Part shown: positions 23,359-33,695 of the stretch, piece after piece | Layout: the number at the start of each line of letters is the position of its first letter | How positions within the stretch are numbered: position 1 is the first letter of the stretch | Origin: Salinivirgaceae bacterium | Lineage (GTDB): Bacteria; Bacteroidota; Bacteroidia; Bacteroidales; SZUA-534 | DNA length: 64,000 bases | Assembly (NCBI GenBank): GCA_024405635.1 | Contig: JAKSOL010000005.1 | Span: forward strand, 1-64,000 | Direction: 5' to 3' | Position numbers and translations under genes: made by a program | The notes under the pieces: generated by a model | The model's database searches: none | The model's input: the letters and a program-made list of their open reading frames with translations, nothing else | Told to the model about the DNA's origin: nothing

Positions 23359-25533
23359 CTATTGCTTAACCAATTGTTTACTTACTACACCTGCCTGTGT
23401 TTCAATAACCAAAGTGTAAATTCCTTTGCGCAAGTGCTCAACCGAATATTGGTTATCGGCCATTTGGTGTAGATTTTCAACCGAGCCGTTTGAGTTTATT
23501 ACCGAAACGTTAAGAGACTCAGCTCCTTTAATGTTTACAACCGAAGTTGTGGGATTTGGATAAACAACCACATCAATTTGCTCGTCAATTGCATTTTCAA
23601 CCTCAACTGCCACAACATCAAAACTAGTGGTTGTGCCGTTGTAGTCGGTTTGCGAAAGGCGGAAATAAACGGTGCCTTGTGGCAAGGTGCTTACAGCAAC
23701 CGAGGTTGAATATTCGTTTGCTAGTTGAGTAGTGCCAGCGCCTGCTACTATTTTAGCCTCGTACCAAATTTCAACGTTGGTTGAATATTCAATGGTAAAG
23801 TAGTCGTTGTTCAACTCCGATGCAGTTTCCCACTCAAATACAATGGTATTGTCGTCTTGTTGAGCCGAGAAATAAACCAATTCTATTGGAAGCGCCACTG
23901 ATATTTGTCGGATAATTTCGGCTATAACCTCCTCATTCATAGGTTTGCCATTGTATTGATTTTGGATTTCTTTAATTGCCTCTTTTGCAGTACTAGTACC
24001 ACCAGCCCATTCTGCTAAATTATTCCAAAATCCAGTAGTTATTGTCGGCATTTCATAATTATTAGTTCCCAAAACAATATTCGCATTTTCCTTCATTTTA
24101 AAACTGATGTTAGTAATTGACCCAGTAATCAACGTTCTTTCAACATCCAACCCCCAATCTGGATGATAAGTGTCTAAATCTTCCACCTCGTCAGTATAAG
24201 TTCCTGACACAATCAAATTTCCCTTTCCTCCATTTTGAGATTTTATATATGCCGTTTCTCCTCCATTCAAATTGCCACGAACCTCAACATTTGACACTTT
24301 ACCTGAATTGTTATTATAATACAATTTTGAGCCATTGTTTAATGTTAAATTGCCACCTTCAAGACTTCCATCTGCTGCATACGAACCAATACGCATTATA
24401 CCACCATTCATGTTGATTGTAGCATTATTGTTATTGGTAACATCACCTGCCACTTTTAGGTTTCCTTCTATTGTAGCGGTACCATTATTAACAAAGTCAC
24501 CAGGTATATCTAAATCAACTCCTTCACCAATAGTAAAAGTGGAACCATTAGTAAAATCATCGGCAACTGCTATCGTGGTGTTATTACCAAATGTTCCGCC
24601 TGTTGTTTTAAGGCTACCTGCCGATGTTATGTTTGAGCCTGTGCCAACGGTCAATCTTGCAAGTGTCAAATCTCCTGCAGTGGACGATATGGTTGCATTA
24701 TTTCCCATAGTAATCGCACCTGTAGCATTAGCACTAGATGCTGTTATTGTTGCTCCACTGCCTGCCATTTTCAAACTTCCAGTGTTTGATAATTTTCCGT
24801 CAACTATAAGACTTGCATTATCGCCCGAAAATGTTGTTGTAGCTCCATTTGTAAAATTACCAGATGCTGTAACTCGTCCACCACTTACATTTAATGTACC
24901 ATTGGTTGTTATATCTGTTCCTTGCATCCCGTCGCCTACAGTAACGGTTCCTGATGTGGAAATTGTTCCTCGTGAAGTTAACGCACCTGATACTGTTGTT
25001 TTACTAGTGCCTCCTGTAATCGAAATAGATTCTGCACTCACGTTTCCATTTGACACTTCAAGCGTTTTACTATTTGTCAACACTCCCGATACAATTAAGT
25101 TTCCTCCCGATATAGTAGCATTACCACTATTAGTAAAAGATTCTGCATTCAATCCTGTTGAAGAACTAAATGTTCCTTTATTTTCATAAGTTCCACCAAC
25201 ATCAATTTTTCCTGAGATATTATTAGTACCATTATTAGTAACAGAACCCGTTACTATTAAATTTCCTTTAACATTAAGTGTCTGATTATTATTGATAGTC
25301 AAATTGCCATTTATAGTTACGGTTACCCCTGCAGGAATTGTTATGGTGCTATTTTTAGTTTGGGGGATAATTCCTGTAGTTCTATAAGTTGAAACTACAA
25401 CATCCTCTGATATAACACCCTCGCCTATTGATACGTTGCTTCCACTCCAAGTTGTTGCACCCAATGCCATACTACTAACCATAACTAGTATGCTTGCAAC
25501 AAACAATTTATATAAATAGCTTTTCATCCTCAT
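23359..25533 (-). CDS. Large repetitive secreted protein with T9SS sorting domain
   Basis: A 724-aa exported protein with signal peptide (MKSYLYKLFVASILVMVSSM). Residues about 30-440 form an irregular array of short strands rich in Asn, Gly, Thr and Ser, such as VTINGNLTINNNQTLNVKGN and GNFTNGATTTFSGDN, which predicts a right-handed beta-helix. Near 550-640 is an Ig-like module common in T9SS cargo (LPIELVYFSAQQDDNTIVFE). The last about 70 residues begin VVVYPNPTTSVVNIKG and end GIYTLVIETQAGVVSKQLVKQ, a type A sorting domain. An adhesin or surface-layer role is plausible. It stands alone with its own promoter. Confidence 0.9.
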   Translation of the reverse strand: MRMKSYLYKLFVASILVMVSSMALGATTWSGSNVSIGEGVISEDVVVSTYRTTGIIPQTKNSTITIPAGVTVTINGNLTINNNQTLNVKGNLIVTGSVTNNGTNNISGKIDVGGTYENKGTFSSSTGLNAESFTNSGNATISGGNLIVSGVLTNSKTLEVSNGNVSAESISITGGTSKTTVSGALTSRGTISTSGTVTVGDGMQGTDITTNGTLNVSGGRVTASGNFTNGATTTFSGDNASLIVDGKLSNTGSLKMAGSGATITASSANATGAITMGNNATISSTAGDLTLARLTVGTGSNITSAGSLKTTGGTFGNNTTIAVADDFTNGSTFTIGEGVDLDIPGDFVNNGTATIEGNLKVAGDVTNNNNATINMNGGIMRIGSYAADGSLEGGNLTLNNGSKLYYNNNSGKVSNVEVRGNLNGGETAYIKSQNGGKGNLIVSGTYTDEVEDLDTYHPDWGLDVERTLITGSITNISFKMKENANIVLGTNNYEMPTITTGFWNNLAEWAGGTSTAKEAIKEIQNQYNGKPMNEEVIAEIIRQISVALPIELVYFSAQQDDNTIVFEWETASELNNDYFTIEYSTNVEIWYEAKIVAGAGTTQLANEYSTSVAVSTLPQGTVYFRLSQTDYNGTTTSFDVVAVEVENAIDEQIDVVVYPNPTTSVVNIKGAESLNVSVINSNGSVENLHQMADNQYSVEHLRKGIYTLVIETQAGVVSKQLVKQ

Positions 25534-25546
25534 TCATTCTTTGCGG

Positions 25547-25554
25547 CAAAATTA
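25547..25554 (-). promoter_or_regulatory. Predicted -7 element for the repetitive T9SS protein
   Basis: On the minus strand TAATTTTG followed by C matches TAnnTTTG. It lies 13 nt before the ATG at 25533, predicting a leader of only a few nucleotides. No -33 element is evident. Confidence 0.5.
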
Positions 25555-25949
25555 CTTGCCATTTGCTTACCCATTACGGATATTTGACATTAAGGTTGCG
25601 CATGTTTTGAATAACACTTTTATCAAAACCAATCAACACTCACCAATGCTATTTTAGCTAACACATTATATATCAACACAATAAGCACTCAATACAAGCA
25701 AACAAAATATCAACTACAGGCATTGTAGGCATAAGAAAACTATGACCAACGGCGCAATTAATAAGACAAATAGTAAAATCAACCTTCGACCAAACAAATT
25801 GTAAACAGCACCAAAACAATTTTTGTCCGATTTATGTGGCAAAAAATATTTGTCAAAATCACCTTTCCATTTTCCCATTTCGTGCCTATAAATCAGAGAT
25901 TTTGCACGATATTTGCGCCAAGTATCCCTAAAAAAGAAAAGCAACGTTG
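25555..25949. other. Intergenic region without confident gene
   Basis: About 395 nt between divergent genes. A minus-strand open frame (to 25714) would encode a basic peptide with a C-terminal hydrophobic stretch, but it overlaps the start of the nuclease gene and has no recognisable family. No RNA gene was recognised. A partial -7-like GATATTTG lies about 38 nt before the nuclease start. Confidence 0.4.
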
Positions 25950-28856
25950 ATGAAAACATTTCTTGAATGCGTAACCAATTATCTTTTAGATAATTACACC
26001 AACGATCTCCGCGATATTCTTTTAATTTTTCCCAACCAACGACCAAAGGCTTACTTATTCGAAAAAATAAAAGAACGCCTTAACGGGAAAACCTGTTGGC
26101 TACCTCAAACAGCAACAATCGACCATTTTTTAACCAAACATAGCGGTGTGGCAGTTGCAAGTCAAGAGACTTTGCTTGCCTTGTTGTTTAAGGTTTACCA
26201 AGACGTTTCGGCCAACAACAACGAAACGTTTGACCATTTTTATCCTTGGGCCGAAACATTGTTAAAAGACTTTGACGACATTGACAAATACATGGTTGAT
26301 GCTCAGTCAATTTTAAAGTGCATTGAGGATATTAAAGAACTTGACGACAAGTTTGACTACATAACCGAGGCGCAGAAAAATGCCATCATAAAGTTTTTTA
26401 CTAGTTACAACAATAGCCAACAAGACTCAGAACTAAAAAAACGTTTTTTAAGCATCTGGCACATCATTCTTTCGCTTTACAATCAGCTGAATGCCGAACT
26501 TGACAAACAGCACATTGCCTACCAAGGCAAAGCGTACCGAATGGCTGTTGAAAAAATTGGCGACAGCGAACTACCTTTCAAAAAAGTATGTTTTATTGGA
26601 TTTAATGCCATAACGCAAGCCGAATACCGCATTTTTCAAATATTGAAAAATAGGAAACAAGCCGTTTTCTTTTGGGATGCCGACAAAAACTTTATCAATA
26701 TTGACGACAACACACCCGGAGCCAACAAAGAGGCAGGACTATTCTTGCGCCGATACATGCAAGAATTTCCCAACCCAAACGGATTTGAATGCCCATCGGT
26801 TCCAATGAGCAACAAGCAGATACGTGTCATTGCATCGCCATCGCAAATGGGACAACTTGACGCGGTTGCATCGTTACTAGCCACAAACCAAAACGACATT
26901 CAAGACTCGGCCGTGGTGCTAAGCGACGAATCGCTACTTGAAACACTAGTTGACCGCATATCAGCCACCACTAGCAACATAAACATAACAATGGGCGCGC
27001 CCGTTAAAAACTCACTTTCGGGCCAATGGATTGAGGCAATTATTCGTTTACAAAGCAATATACAAGCATCAAAAGACGGCAGTTCAACCTTTTACTACAA
27101 AAACGTAAACGAGGTTTTACGCCACCCATTTTACACAATTGCAAACAACAACTTTGTAAAATCGACACTAGATGCCATCAGCAGCGAGCACTACTTTCAA
27201 GTGCCAATGAACAACCTGATTGACGATAACGACACTTTCTCAAAAACTGTTTTTACGCCAATAACCAACGCCGATAGCCTATTTCAATACATTAGAAATG
27301 TGCTGCACTTATTGATTGAACTATTTACCAACAACGATGAGCCACAAAACGAGAACTTGAAAGTTCACACAGAAATGCTTGTCAAAATTTGGAAGCAAAT
27401 AGGTCAACAATATGCTGAGATAAAGAAGAACAACATTACAATGGAAGTGGCCACATGCATAAAGCTTTTGCGCCGAACCATATCGTCAATCACAGTGCCT
27501 TACGAAGGAAAACAAACCGAAGGACTACAAGTAATGGGTTTTCTTGAAACTCGTGCACTCGACTTTAAAAACATATACATAACCAACGTAAACGAAGGCA
27601 TTTTGCCACTTGATGGAAAAGGTCCAAGTTTTTTACCCTACAACTTGCGAAAAGGATTTGGATTGCCCACCAACATTGAGCGCGAGGCTATGTATGCCTA
27701 CTATTTTTACCGACTAATTCAACGCGCCCAAAATGTTACTCTAATTTATTGCAACAGCAGTTCAGACCAAGCGCTTGAACGTAGCCGCTACATTTTGCAA
27801 CTAATTTATAGCAACGCAAAAATTGAGCAACTAACAATGCCAAGCACCATTCGCCTTTCGGCGCCAAGCAACCTTTGCATCGAAAAAACCGACGAAGTGA
27901 TGGCCTGCATGACAAAATATTTGGTTGACGGCAACAACGATAACGCTAAAGCCCTGTCGCCCAGTTCGTTAATAACATACCAAAAATGCCCATTGTTGTT
28001 CTATTTGCAATCGGTTTTGTCGTTGCGCGAGGGAGATGAAATTGAAGAAGAAATTGACGCCAGAGTGCTTGGAAACATTTTTCACAAGGCAGCCGAAACG
28101 TTATACAACGAAATAAGCAACGAAAGAAAAACAACAATTACCGAAGAAATATTGGACCGCACCGCCAGCAATAACGAGTTGATTGACAAGCATCTGCAAA
28201 ACGCTTTTATTTGCGTGCTACAAAACAACAAACACAACAACGATTTTAAAATTGAAGGCCGCAACGCTCTGATTTTCGAAATTTTACACGACTACATTGT
28301 TGCAACTTTGAAATACGACAAGCAACACGCTCCAATAAAAATAGTAGCACTTGAAGAAAATTATTACGCCACAATTGATGTACAATTCAACAACCAACAA
28401 CACAAAGTAAAAGTTGGCGGAACCATTGACCGCGTTGACATTGACAAAAACGGCACGCACCGAATTGTTGACTACAAAACTGGCAGCAACGACATCCAAT
28501 TTGAAAGCATCAACAACTTTTTCGACCACACAAAAATAGACAAAGCAAAAGGTGCATTACAAACCCTCATTTATGGTTTGTCGTACCAACAACAAACCAA
28601 AACCGATGCCAACATAAATGCATATTTATATATGATAAAATTGGCAAAGACTAACAAACCCGATTTTTTAGTTCACACAAAAAGCAAATCAACCGACGAG
28701 TTTTCAGAAGGTAACTTTGTGCGAATAAGCAACTTAGTACAAGAAAATACAACCAATATTATAGCCGAAATATTCAACAGAAATAACCCTTTCACTCAAA
28801 CAGAAAATGAAAAAAATTGCACACACTGCTGTTTTAAGCTTTTTTGCAGCAAGTAA
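25950..28856 (+). CDS. AddB-like PD-(D/E)XK nuclease / helicase-like protein
   Basis: A 968-aa cytoplasmic protein with an AddB-like layout: an N-terminal region (ILLIFPNQRPKAYLFEKIKE) resembling an inactivated helicase domain without a Walker A GKT, a middle region with the UvrD-type phrase IYITNVNEGILPL, and a C-terminal RecB-family nuclease with VDRVDI and VDYKTGS. A Cys near 667 (YQKCPLLFYLQ) and the terminal CTHCCFKLFCSK suggest the 4Fe-4S staple of AddB. It would act in double-strand-break resection with an AddA helicase, but no addA is adjacent. ATG at 25950 is preferred to the TTG codon before it. Its end overlaps the next gene by 50 nt. Confidence 0.88.
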   Translation: MKTFLECVTNYLLDNYTNDLRDILLIFPNQRPKAYLFEKIKERLNGKTCWLPQTATIDHFLTKHSGVAVASQETLLALLFKVYQDVSANNNETFDHFYPWAETLLKDFDDIDKYMVDAQSILKCIEDIKELDDKFDYITEAQKNAIIKFFTSYNNSQQDSELKKRFLSIWHIILSLYNQLNAELDKQHIAYQGKAYRMAVEKIGDSELPFKKVCFIGFNAITQAEYRIFQILKNRKQAVFFWDADKNFINIDDNTPGANKEAGLFLRRYMQEFPNPNGFECPSVPMSNKQIRVIASPSQMGQLDAVASLLATNQNDIQDSAVVLSDESLLETLVDRISATTSNINITMGAPVKNSLSGQWIEAIIRLQSNIQASKDGSSTFYYKNVNEVLRHPFYTIANNNFVKSTLDAISSEHYFQVPMNNLIDDNDTFSKTVFTPITNADSLFQYIRNVLHLLIELFTNNDEPQNENLKVHTEMLVKIWKQIGQQYAEIKKNNITMEVATCIKLLRRTISSITVPYEGKQTEGLQVMGFLETRALDFKNIYITNVNEGILPLDGKGPSFLPYNLRKGFGLPTNIEREAMYAYYFYRLIQRAQNVTLIYCNSSSDQALERSRYILQLIYSNAKIEQLTMPSTIRLSAPSNLCIEKTDEVMACMTKYLVDGNNDNAKALSPSSLITYQKCPLLFYLQSVLSLREGDEIEEEIDARVLGNIFHKAAETLYNEISNERKTTITEEILDRTASNNELIDKHLQNAFICVLQNNKHNNDFKIEGRNALIFEILHDYIVATLKYDKQHAPIKIVALEENYYATIDVQFNNQQHKVKVGGTIDRVDIDKNGTHRIVDYKTGSNDIQFESINNFFDHTKIDKAKGALQTLIYGLSYQQQTKTDANINAYLYMIKLAKTNKPDFLVHTKSKSTDEFSEGNFVRISNLVQENTTNIIAEIFNRNNPFTQTENEKNCTHCCFKLFCSK

Positions 28857-31299
28857 ACAAAAAACCTTGCTAACAATACTGCTTGCCCTATCGTTTGTAG
28901 CAAGTTATGCAAGCAACAACGCACCCGCAGCCCGCAAAAACGGCTCAGTTTCCGGACTAGTTATTGATGCGCAAACCAACGAGCCTGTTGAATTTGCCAC
29001 CATTGCACTTTACAAACAACCCGACAACAAACTATCGGGCGGTTGCATTACCGACATGGACGGAAAATTCTCAATGAAAGACATTGAACTAGGCACCTAT
29101 CGTGTTGATATTGCATTTGTTGGCTACAAAACAAAAAGCATCGACATTAACATTACCGAAGCTAACCATAGTTCGAACTTGGGAAAAATTCAGCTAAAAC
29201 AAAATGCACAAGAACTTGGCGAAGTAAACGTAGTTGCCGACAAAGCTGCCGTTGACTACAAAATAGACCGCAAAGTAGTTAATGTAAGCCAACAACTTAA
29301 CGCCATTTCAGGAACTGCCGTTGATGTACTTGAAAACATACCATCAATCCGCGTTGATGTTGATGGCGGAGTATCGTTGCGAGGCAGCTCGTCGTTTACC
29401 GTACTTATCGATGGCCGCCCCACTCCACTTGACGCTTCTGATGCTTTGGCCCAAATGCCAGCCAGCGCCATTGAGAACATTGAAATAATTACCAACCCAT
29501 CGGCTAAATACGAACCCGATGGTGCTTCGGGCATTATAAACATCATTACCAAAAAGAACGCACTTTCAGGCTTAACTGGTGTGGTAAACGGTGTTGTTGG
29601 CTACCCCGGCCGACTTGGAACCGACTTTACACTTGACTATCGCCACAAAAAATTGCACTTGTTTGGTGGTGCAAACATTCGCTACGGAAAATCGCTCAAC
29701 GAATCGGAAGGCTACCGTTGGCTATCGGATGGAACAACAACAAACTACACCGAATCAAACGGCGAATCGACTCGCAAACGCAAAAACTGGGGAGTGAACG
29801 GTGGTGCTGACTACTCGTTTACCGAGCGCACAAACCTTGGTTTTAACGTTCGTTTTGGTTCGTTCAGCAACAATAACAACAACACTCGCGACTACTTAAA
29901 ATACACAAACTTTGGCGACTCAAGCGAATACAAAAACGTTGGATTAAGCGACAACAACGGAAAATTTCAATCGTTGAACATATTCTACAAACAAACATTT
30001 GAAGACAACAAAGAGCATATTTTAGAAGCCCAAGTAAGCGTTAACAACAACCACCGCGAATCGATTTCAGATACCGAAACAAAAACAAACACCGACAAAA
30101 TAACCGAAGGCATTGAAAACGAAGACATTTCAGACGGAAAAGGCATTCGTTTTAAAATTGATTACGTGCATCCAACCATCGGCACTCAAAAATTATCGTT
30201 AGGCGCACAAGGTCGATTCAACCCTAGCGATCAAGATTTTCTTGTAAGCTACTACGACACCACAACCAATGGGTATGTTTTTCAACCAACATTTAGTTAC
30301 GAAACCGAATACTTGCGTCAAACATATTCAGTTTACGCAATTTACGATGGCGAGTGGGGCCAATTTGGCTACCAACTTGGTTTACGCGGCGAGTACACAT
30401 ATCAAGACTTGAAACTATCGAACGGCAATGGCAACTATCATTTTGAAGACCCTGCAGTTTTCCCAACCATCCACTTGTCGTACAACGCAAATAGCGATTT
30501 ACAAATGATGGCAGGCTACACACGACGCATAAATCGCCCACGCCCATTCCAACTATCGCCAAACTTAACTTGGGAAGATGCCTACAATGTTCGTCAAGGT
30601 AATCCTGAAATTGCCCCAGAGTACATTAACTCATTCGACTTGAGCATGCAAAAGAAATTTGGAGCAAACTTTATTTCGCTCGATGCTTATTGCCGAATTA
30701 CCGAAAACACCATTGAACGTGTGCGCCAAGTTTACAGCAACGACGTTATTCTTCACACCATGGCCAACGTTGGAACCGACTATGCTATTGGTCTTGAGGG
30801 AACTATAAACTACTCAGCTGGTAAAATTTACCAAGTAAACCTAATGGGAAACATGTACCAATACCAGAAAAAAGGAGAACTGCTTGGTCAAGATTTTTCG
30901 CAAAGCAGTTTTAACTGGAACATGCGACTAAACAACGTATTCAAATTCCCTACAAACACCAAAGTTCAAATGGACTTTGACTACTTCAGCAAAACAGTAA
31001 CATCGCAAGGAACAAATGGTGGATTCTTCTCAGCAAGCGTTGCAATACGTCAAGAAATGCTAGACCGCCGACTATCGGCAACACTAAAGATGCGCAACGC
31101 CCTAGGAACCATGAAGTTTAAAAACATTACAAGCGGCCCAGATTTTTACACATCTAGCACATTTAAACCAAGTTGGCCACAGTTTAACCTCACCATTTCG
31201 TACAAGATAAACAACTTTAAACTAAACTTTGACGACGAAGACGATAACAACCGTAGTCCACTTCAAGGTGGCGGCGAAGGCGGTGGCGGCGACGAATAG
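28807..31299 (+). CDS. TonB-receptor-like outer-membrane beta-barrel protein
   Basis: An 830-aa outer-membrane protein. After a signal sequence (KTLLTILLALSFVASYAS) comes a carboxypeptidase-regulatory-like domain (GSVSGLVIDAQTNEPVEFAT, about 40-125), then a plug-like domain (VDVLENIPSIRVDVDGGVSL, IEIITNPSAKYEPDGASGI) and a long C-terminal barrel (OMP_b-brl_3 type). It ends in an unusual Gly/Asp/Glu-rich tail (GGGEGGGGDE) rather than an aromatic residue. No SusD partner is present. The ATG at 28807 lies inside the preceding nuclease gene, in another frame, which suggests translational coupling. The substrate is unknown. Confidence 0.88.
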   Translation: MKKIAHTAVLSFFAASKQKTLLTILLALSFVASYASNNAPAARKNGSVSGLVIDAQTNEPVEFATIALYKQPDNKLSGGCITDMDGKFSMKDIELGTYRVDIAFVGYKTKSIDINITEANHSSNLGKIQLKQNAQELGEVNVVADKAAVDYKIDRKVVNVSQQLNAISGTAVDVLENIPSIRVDVDGGVSLRGSSSFTVLIDGRPTPLDASDALAQMPASAIENIEIITNPSAKYEPDGASGIINIITKKNALSGLTGVVNGVVGYPGRLGTDFTLDYRHKKLHLFGGANIRYGKSLNESEGYRWLSDGTTTNYTESNGESTRKRKNWGVNGGADYSFTERTNLGFNVRFGSFSNNNNNTRDYLKYTNFGDSSEYKNVGLSDNNGKFQSLNIFYKQTFEDNKEHILEAQVSVNNNHRESISDTETKTNTDKITEGIENEDISDGKGIRFKIDYVHPTIGTQKLSLGAQGRFNPSDQDFLVSYYDTTTNGYVFQPTFSYETEYLRQTYSVYAIYDGEWGQFGYQLGLRGEYTYQDLKLSNGNGNYHFEDPAVFPTIHLSYNANSDLQMMAGYTRRINRPRPFQLSPNLTWEDAYNVRQGNPEIAPEYINSFDLSMQKKFGANFISLDAYCRITENTIERVRQVYSNDVILHTMANVGTDYAIGLEGTINYSAGKIYQVNLMGNMYQYQKKGELLGQDFSQSSFNWNMRLNNVFKFPTNTKVQMDFDYFSKTVTSQGTNGGFFSASVAIRQEMLDRRLSATLKMRNALGTMKFKNITSGPDFYTSSTFKPSWPQFNLTISYKINNFKLNFDDEDDNNRSPLQGGGEGGGGDE

Positions 31300-31348
31300 C
31301 CTATAACGTAACGTCAAAAAGAAGTATCTTGCCGAACATTTTTAGACT

Positions 31349-32782
31349 ATGAAAAAAGAATACGACGACTCGTACGATAAAGAAATTCAGGAACTTGTAA
31401 AGTACTACGAGAATGCTTGCCAAACCAGTGGCACTCCATATCTCGATGTTGAGGACTTTATCGACCTGATAAACTACTACATGTCAAACGGAGTAGACGA
31501 AAAAGCCATTGACGTTTGCAACCGTGCGCTCGTTGTATATCCAAATGATGCCGACATCTCGCTAAAACTAGCACAGATATACGCCTTTAGAGGCGATGTT
31601 GACAATTGCGAAGATATTTTGGGGCCAATTGAATCGCTACACACCGACAACTACGAGCTTTATCTTACCAAAATGCTTGTAGAACTTCAACGTCGAAACA
31701 TAACAAAAGCTAAAATTCATGCTAAAAAAGCCTTAAAACTTGGCAAAAGGAGCAACCAAGACGAGTATCTTGACTTGATAATTTCAATTGGCGAGGCTTT
31801 TGAAGACAATATGTACATTGACGAAGCTTTTGAAATATACAAAAGCGCGTTCAACGACTTTAAAAACGAAAACGAGCTATTGCTACGAATGGGCGATAAC
31901 CGCTGCCATTCAGGAAAGATTGAAGAGTGCTTTGATTACTACAAAGCAGCTCTTGACATTGACCCTTTTCAAACAAACGTATGGTTCAACATTGGTCTAA
32001 CTTACAATTTGATGCAAGAATACGAGCGTGCCATTGAAGCATACGACTATGCCATTGCAATTGACCCTAGTTTGTCTGAAGCAATATTTAACAAAGGCAA
32101 TGCACTTTGCGCTCTTGAGCATTATACCGAAGCCATTGAGTGTTACACCGAGCACTTAACTGCTAATCCACAAAACCCAATTGCAAAGTGCTACATAGGC
32201 GACTGCTACCTGAAAATGGAAGAAATAGACACCGCTGAAAAATATTTTCTTGAGGCAAACCAAATACAACCAACCGCCGAAGCCTATGTTGGATTAGCAA
32301 GCATCAGCATATACCGGGGACAAGACCAAGAAGCTTTAGAATATAGCCAAATGGCTCTTGAAATTGCACCCGAAATGGAATCGGCAGTGTTTGTTAACGC
32401 TCAAGCAATGTCGCTAACTGGCGATTTTGAAGCGGCAATAAGAACCTACAAGCAGCTGCTTAACAACAAAAAAGACGACATAAAAACCCACTTACTTTAC
32501 ATTTTTGCGCTGCTAATTGCCGAACAATTTGACAACGCTTTTGAGGCAGCCAACAATGCTCTTGAAATGTTTCCTGAGCATGCTCAACTGCAATACATTA
32601 TCTCGGCTTTGTTATATAAACGAGGCGAAATAGAAAAAAGTTTTGAGCTGTTTGAAACCGCCTACTCGCAAGCTCCCGAATTTGATAATGTGTACTTTGA
32701 AATTGTACCCAGCAATAAAAAACTTGCCGAAATAAAAGAGATAAGAAAACGTTTAAAGCCAAAAGGCCGACGAAAAAAATAG
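31349..32782 (+). CDS. Cytoplasmic TPR protein
   Basis: A 477-aa acidic protein without a signal peptide, composed almost wholly of tetratricopeptide repeats. Clear units include FNIGLTYNLMQEYERAIEAY, FNKGNALCALEHYTEAIECY and AKCYIGDCYLKMEEIDTAEK. It ends in a basic tail (RKRLKPKGRRKK). A weak -7-like TATCTTGC lies at 31325-31332. It starts the chain TPR-DUF368-aroE, with 4 nt to the DUF368 gene. A protein-binding role is likely; partners are unknown. Confidence 0.88.
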   Translation: MKKEYDDSYDKEIQELVKYYENACQTSGTPYLDVEDFIDLINYYMSNGVDEKAIDVCNRALVVYPNDADISLKLAQIYAFRGDVDNCEDILGPIESLHTDNYELYLTKMLVELQRRNITKAKIHAKKALKLGKRSNQDEYLDLIISIGEAFEDNMYIDEAFEIYKSAFNDFKNENELLLRMGDNRCHSGKIEECFDYYKAALDIDPFQTNVWFNIGLTYNLMQEYERAIEAYDYAIAIDPSLSEAIFNKGNALCALEHYTEAIECYTEHLTANPQNPIAKCYIGDCYLKMEEIDTAEKYFLEANQIQPTAEAYVGLASISIYRGQDQEALEYSQMALEIAPEMESAVFVNAQAMSLTGDFEAAIRTYKQLLNNKKDDIKTHLLYIFALLIAEQFDNAFEAANNALEMFPEHAQLQYIISALLYKRGEIEKSFELFETAYSQAPEFDNVYFEIVPSNKKLAEIKEIRKRLKPKGRRKK

Positions 32783-32786
32783 GCAA

Positions 32787-33695
32787 ATGAAAAACTACAT
32801 TACACTTTTTTTAAAAGGCATGGCCATGGGCGCCTCCGATGTTGTTCCTGGAGTTTCAGGTGGAACAATAGCTTTTATATCAGGAATTTACGAGCGCCTT
32901 ATTAACGCCATTAAAAGCATAAATGTAACCAACTTAAAATTGCTCTTCACTGGCAAATTTGGTCAGTTTTGGCGCAATGTTGACTGCAACTTTTTGCTAT
33001 GCATCGTGTTAGGCATTGCATTTAGTTTTTTAACCCTAGCCAAAATAATAACCCACCTACTCGAAACTCAACCCATTTTCATTTGGGCATTTTTCTTTGG
33101 GTTAGTAATAGCATCAACCTTATTTGTTGGTCGCGATGTAAAATGGAATATTAAAACCATTGCCACATTTGCAGCAATGGCAATTCTTTCATTCTTCATC
33201 ACATCGCCACAAAACCAACCAATGATGCAAAACGATGCTTTGTGGTACATCTTTTTATGCGGAGCTATTGCCATTTGCGCAATGATTTTGCCAGGAATTT
33301 CAGGCAGTTTTATATTGGTACTTCTTGGCCAATATCAGTTTATGTTGCAAGCCATTTCAACACTTAACATTGTTGTACTTGTAACATTTATGTGCGGTGC
33401 CATTATAGGCATAGTAAGTTTTGCAAACATATTGTCGTGGCTGTTTGCCCACTTTAAACAAATAACATTGGCTGCGCTTGTAGGTTTTATGTTTGGCTCG
33501 CTTAACAAAATATGGCCATGGAAAAATACACTACAAACCTACACCGACTCGCACGGCACAATAAAACCACTTATACAAGAAAACATTTTGCCAACAATTG
33601 ACGCAAATTTTGCAACTGCACTATGCCTAACAATTGCTGGCTTTGCAATCATATTCACCATTGAGTTTGTCTCAAAAAAAATGCACAAAAAATGA
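32787..33695 (+). CDS. DUF368 membrane protein (PopT-type polyprenyl-phosphate transporter family)
   Basis: A 302-aa polytopic membrane protein. The N-terminus GMAMGASDVVPGVSGGTIAF and the later ICAMILPGISGSFILVLLGQ are the paired DUF368 signatures. Members of this family have been reported as transporters (PopT) that return undecaprenyl phosphate across the inner membrane, supporting wall and surface-glycan synthesis; assignment here is by family only. About eight hydrophobic segments are visible. Its stop overlaps the aroE start (ATGA), so the two are cotranslated. Confidence 0.88.
   Translation: MKNYITLFLKGMAMGASDVVPGVSGGTIAFISGIYERLINAIKSINVTNLKLLFTGKFGQFWRNVDCNFLLCIVLGIAFSFLTLAKIITHLLETQPIFIWAFFFGLVIASTLFVGRDVKWNIKTIATFAAMAILSFFITSPQNQPMMQNDALWYIFLCGAIAICAMILPGISGSFILVLLGQYQFMLQAISTLNIVVLVTFMCGAIIGIVSFANILSWLFAHFKQITLAALVGFMFGSLNKIWPWKNTLQTYTDSHGTIKPLIQENILPTIDANFATALCLTIAGFAIIFTIEFVSKKMHKK

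Noticed and set aside
24335..25189. Long plus-strand open frame (284 codons) antisense to the repetitive T9SS gene
   Set aside because: It mirrors the Asn/Gly/Thr-rich repeats on the other strand, giving a Pro/Val-rich translation with no domain, signal or start context. The minus-strand gene has a signal peptide and sorting domain.
25714..26046. Minus-strand open frame with a hydrophobic C-terminus in the gap before the AddB-like gene
   Set aside because: It begins inside the nuclease gene, or overlaps its start if a later Met is used. No family, promoter or signal was recognised. A real small membrane protein cannot be fully excluded.
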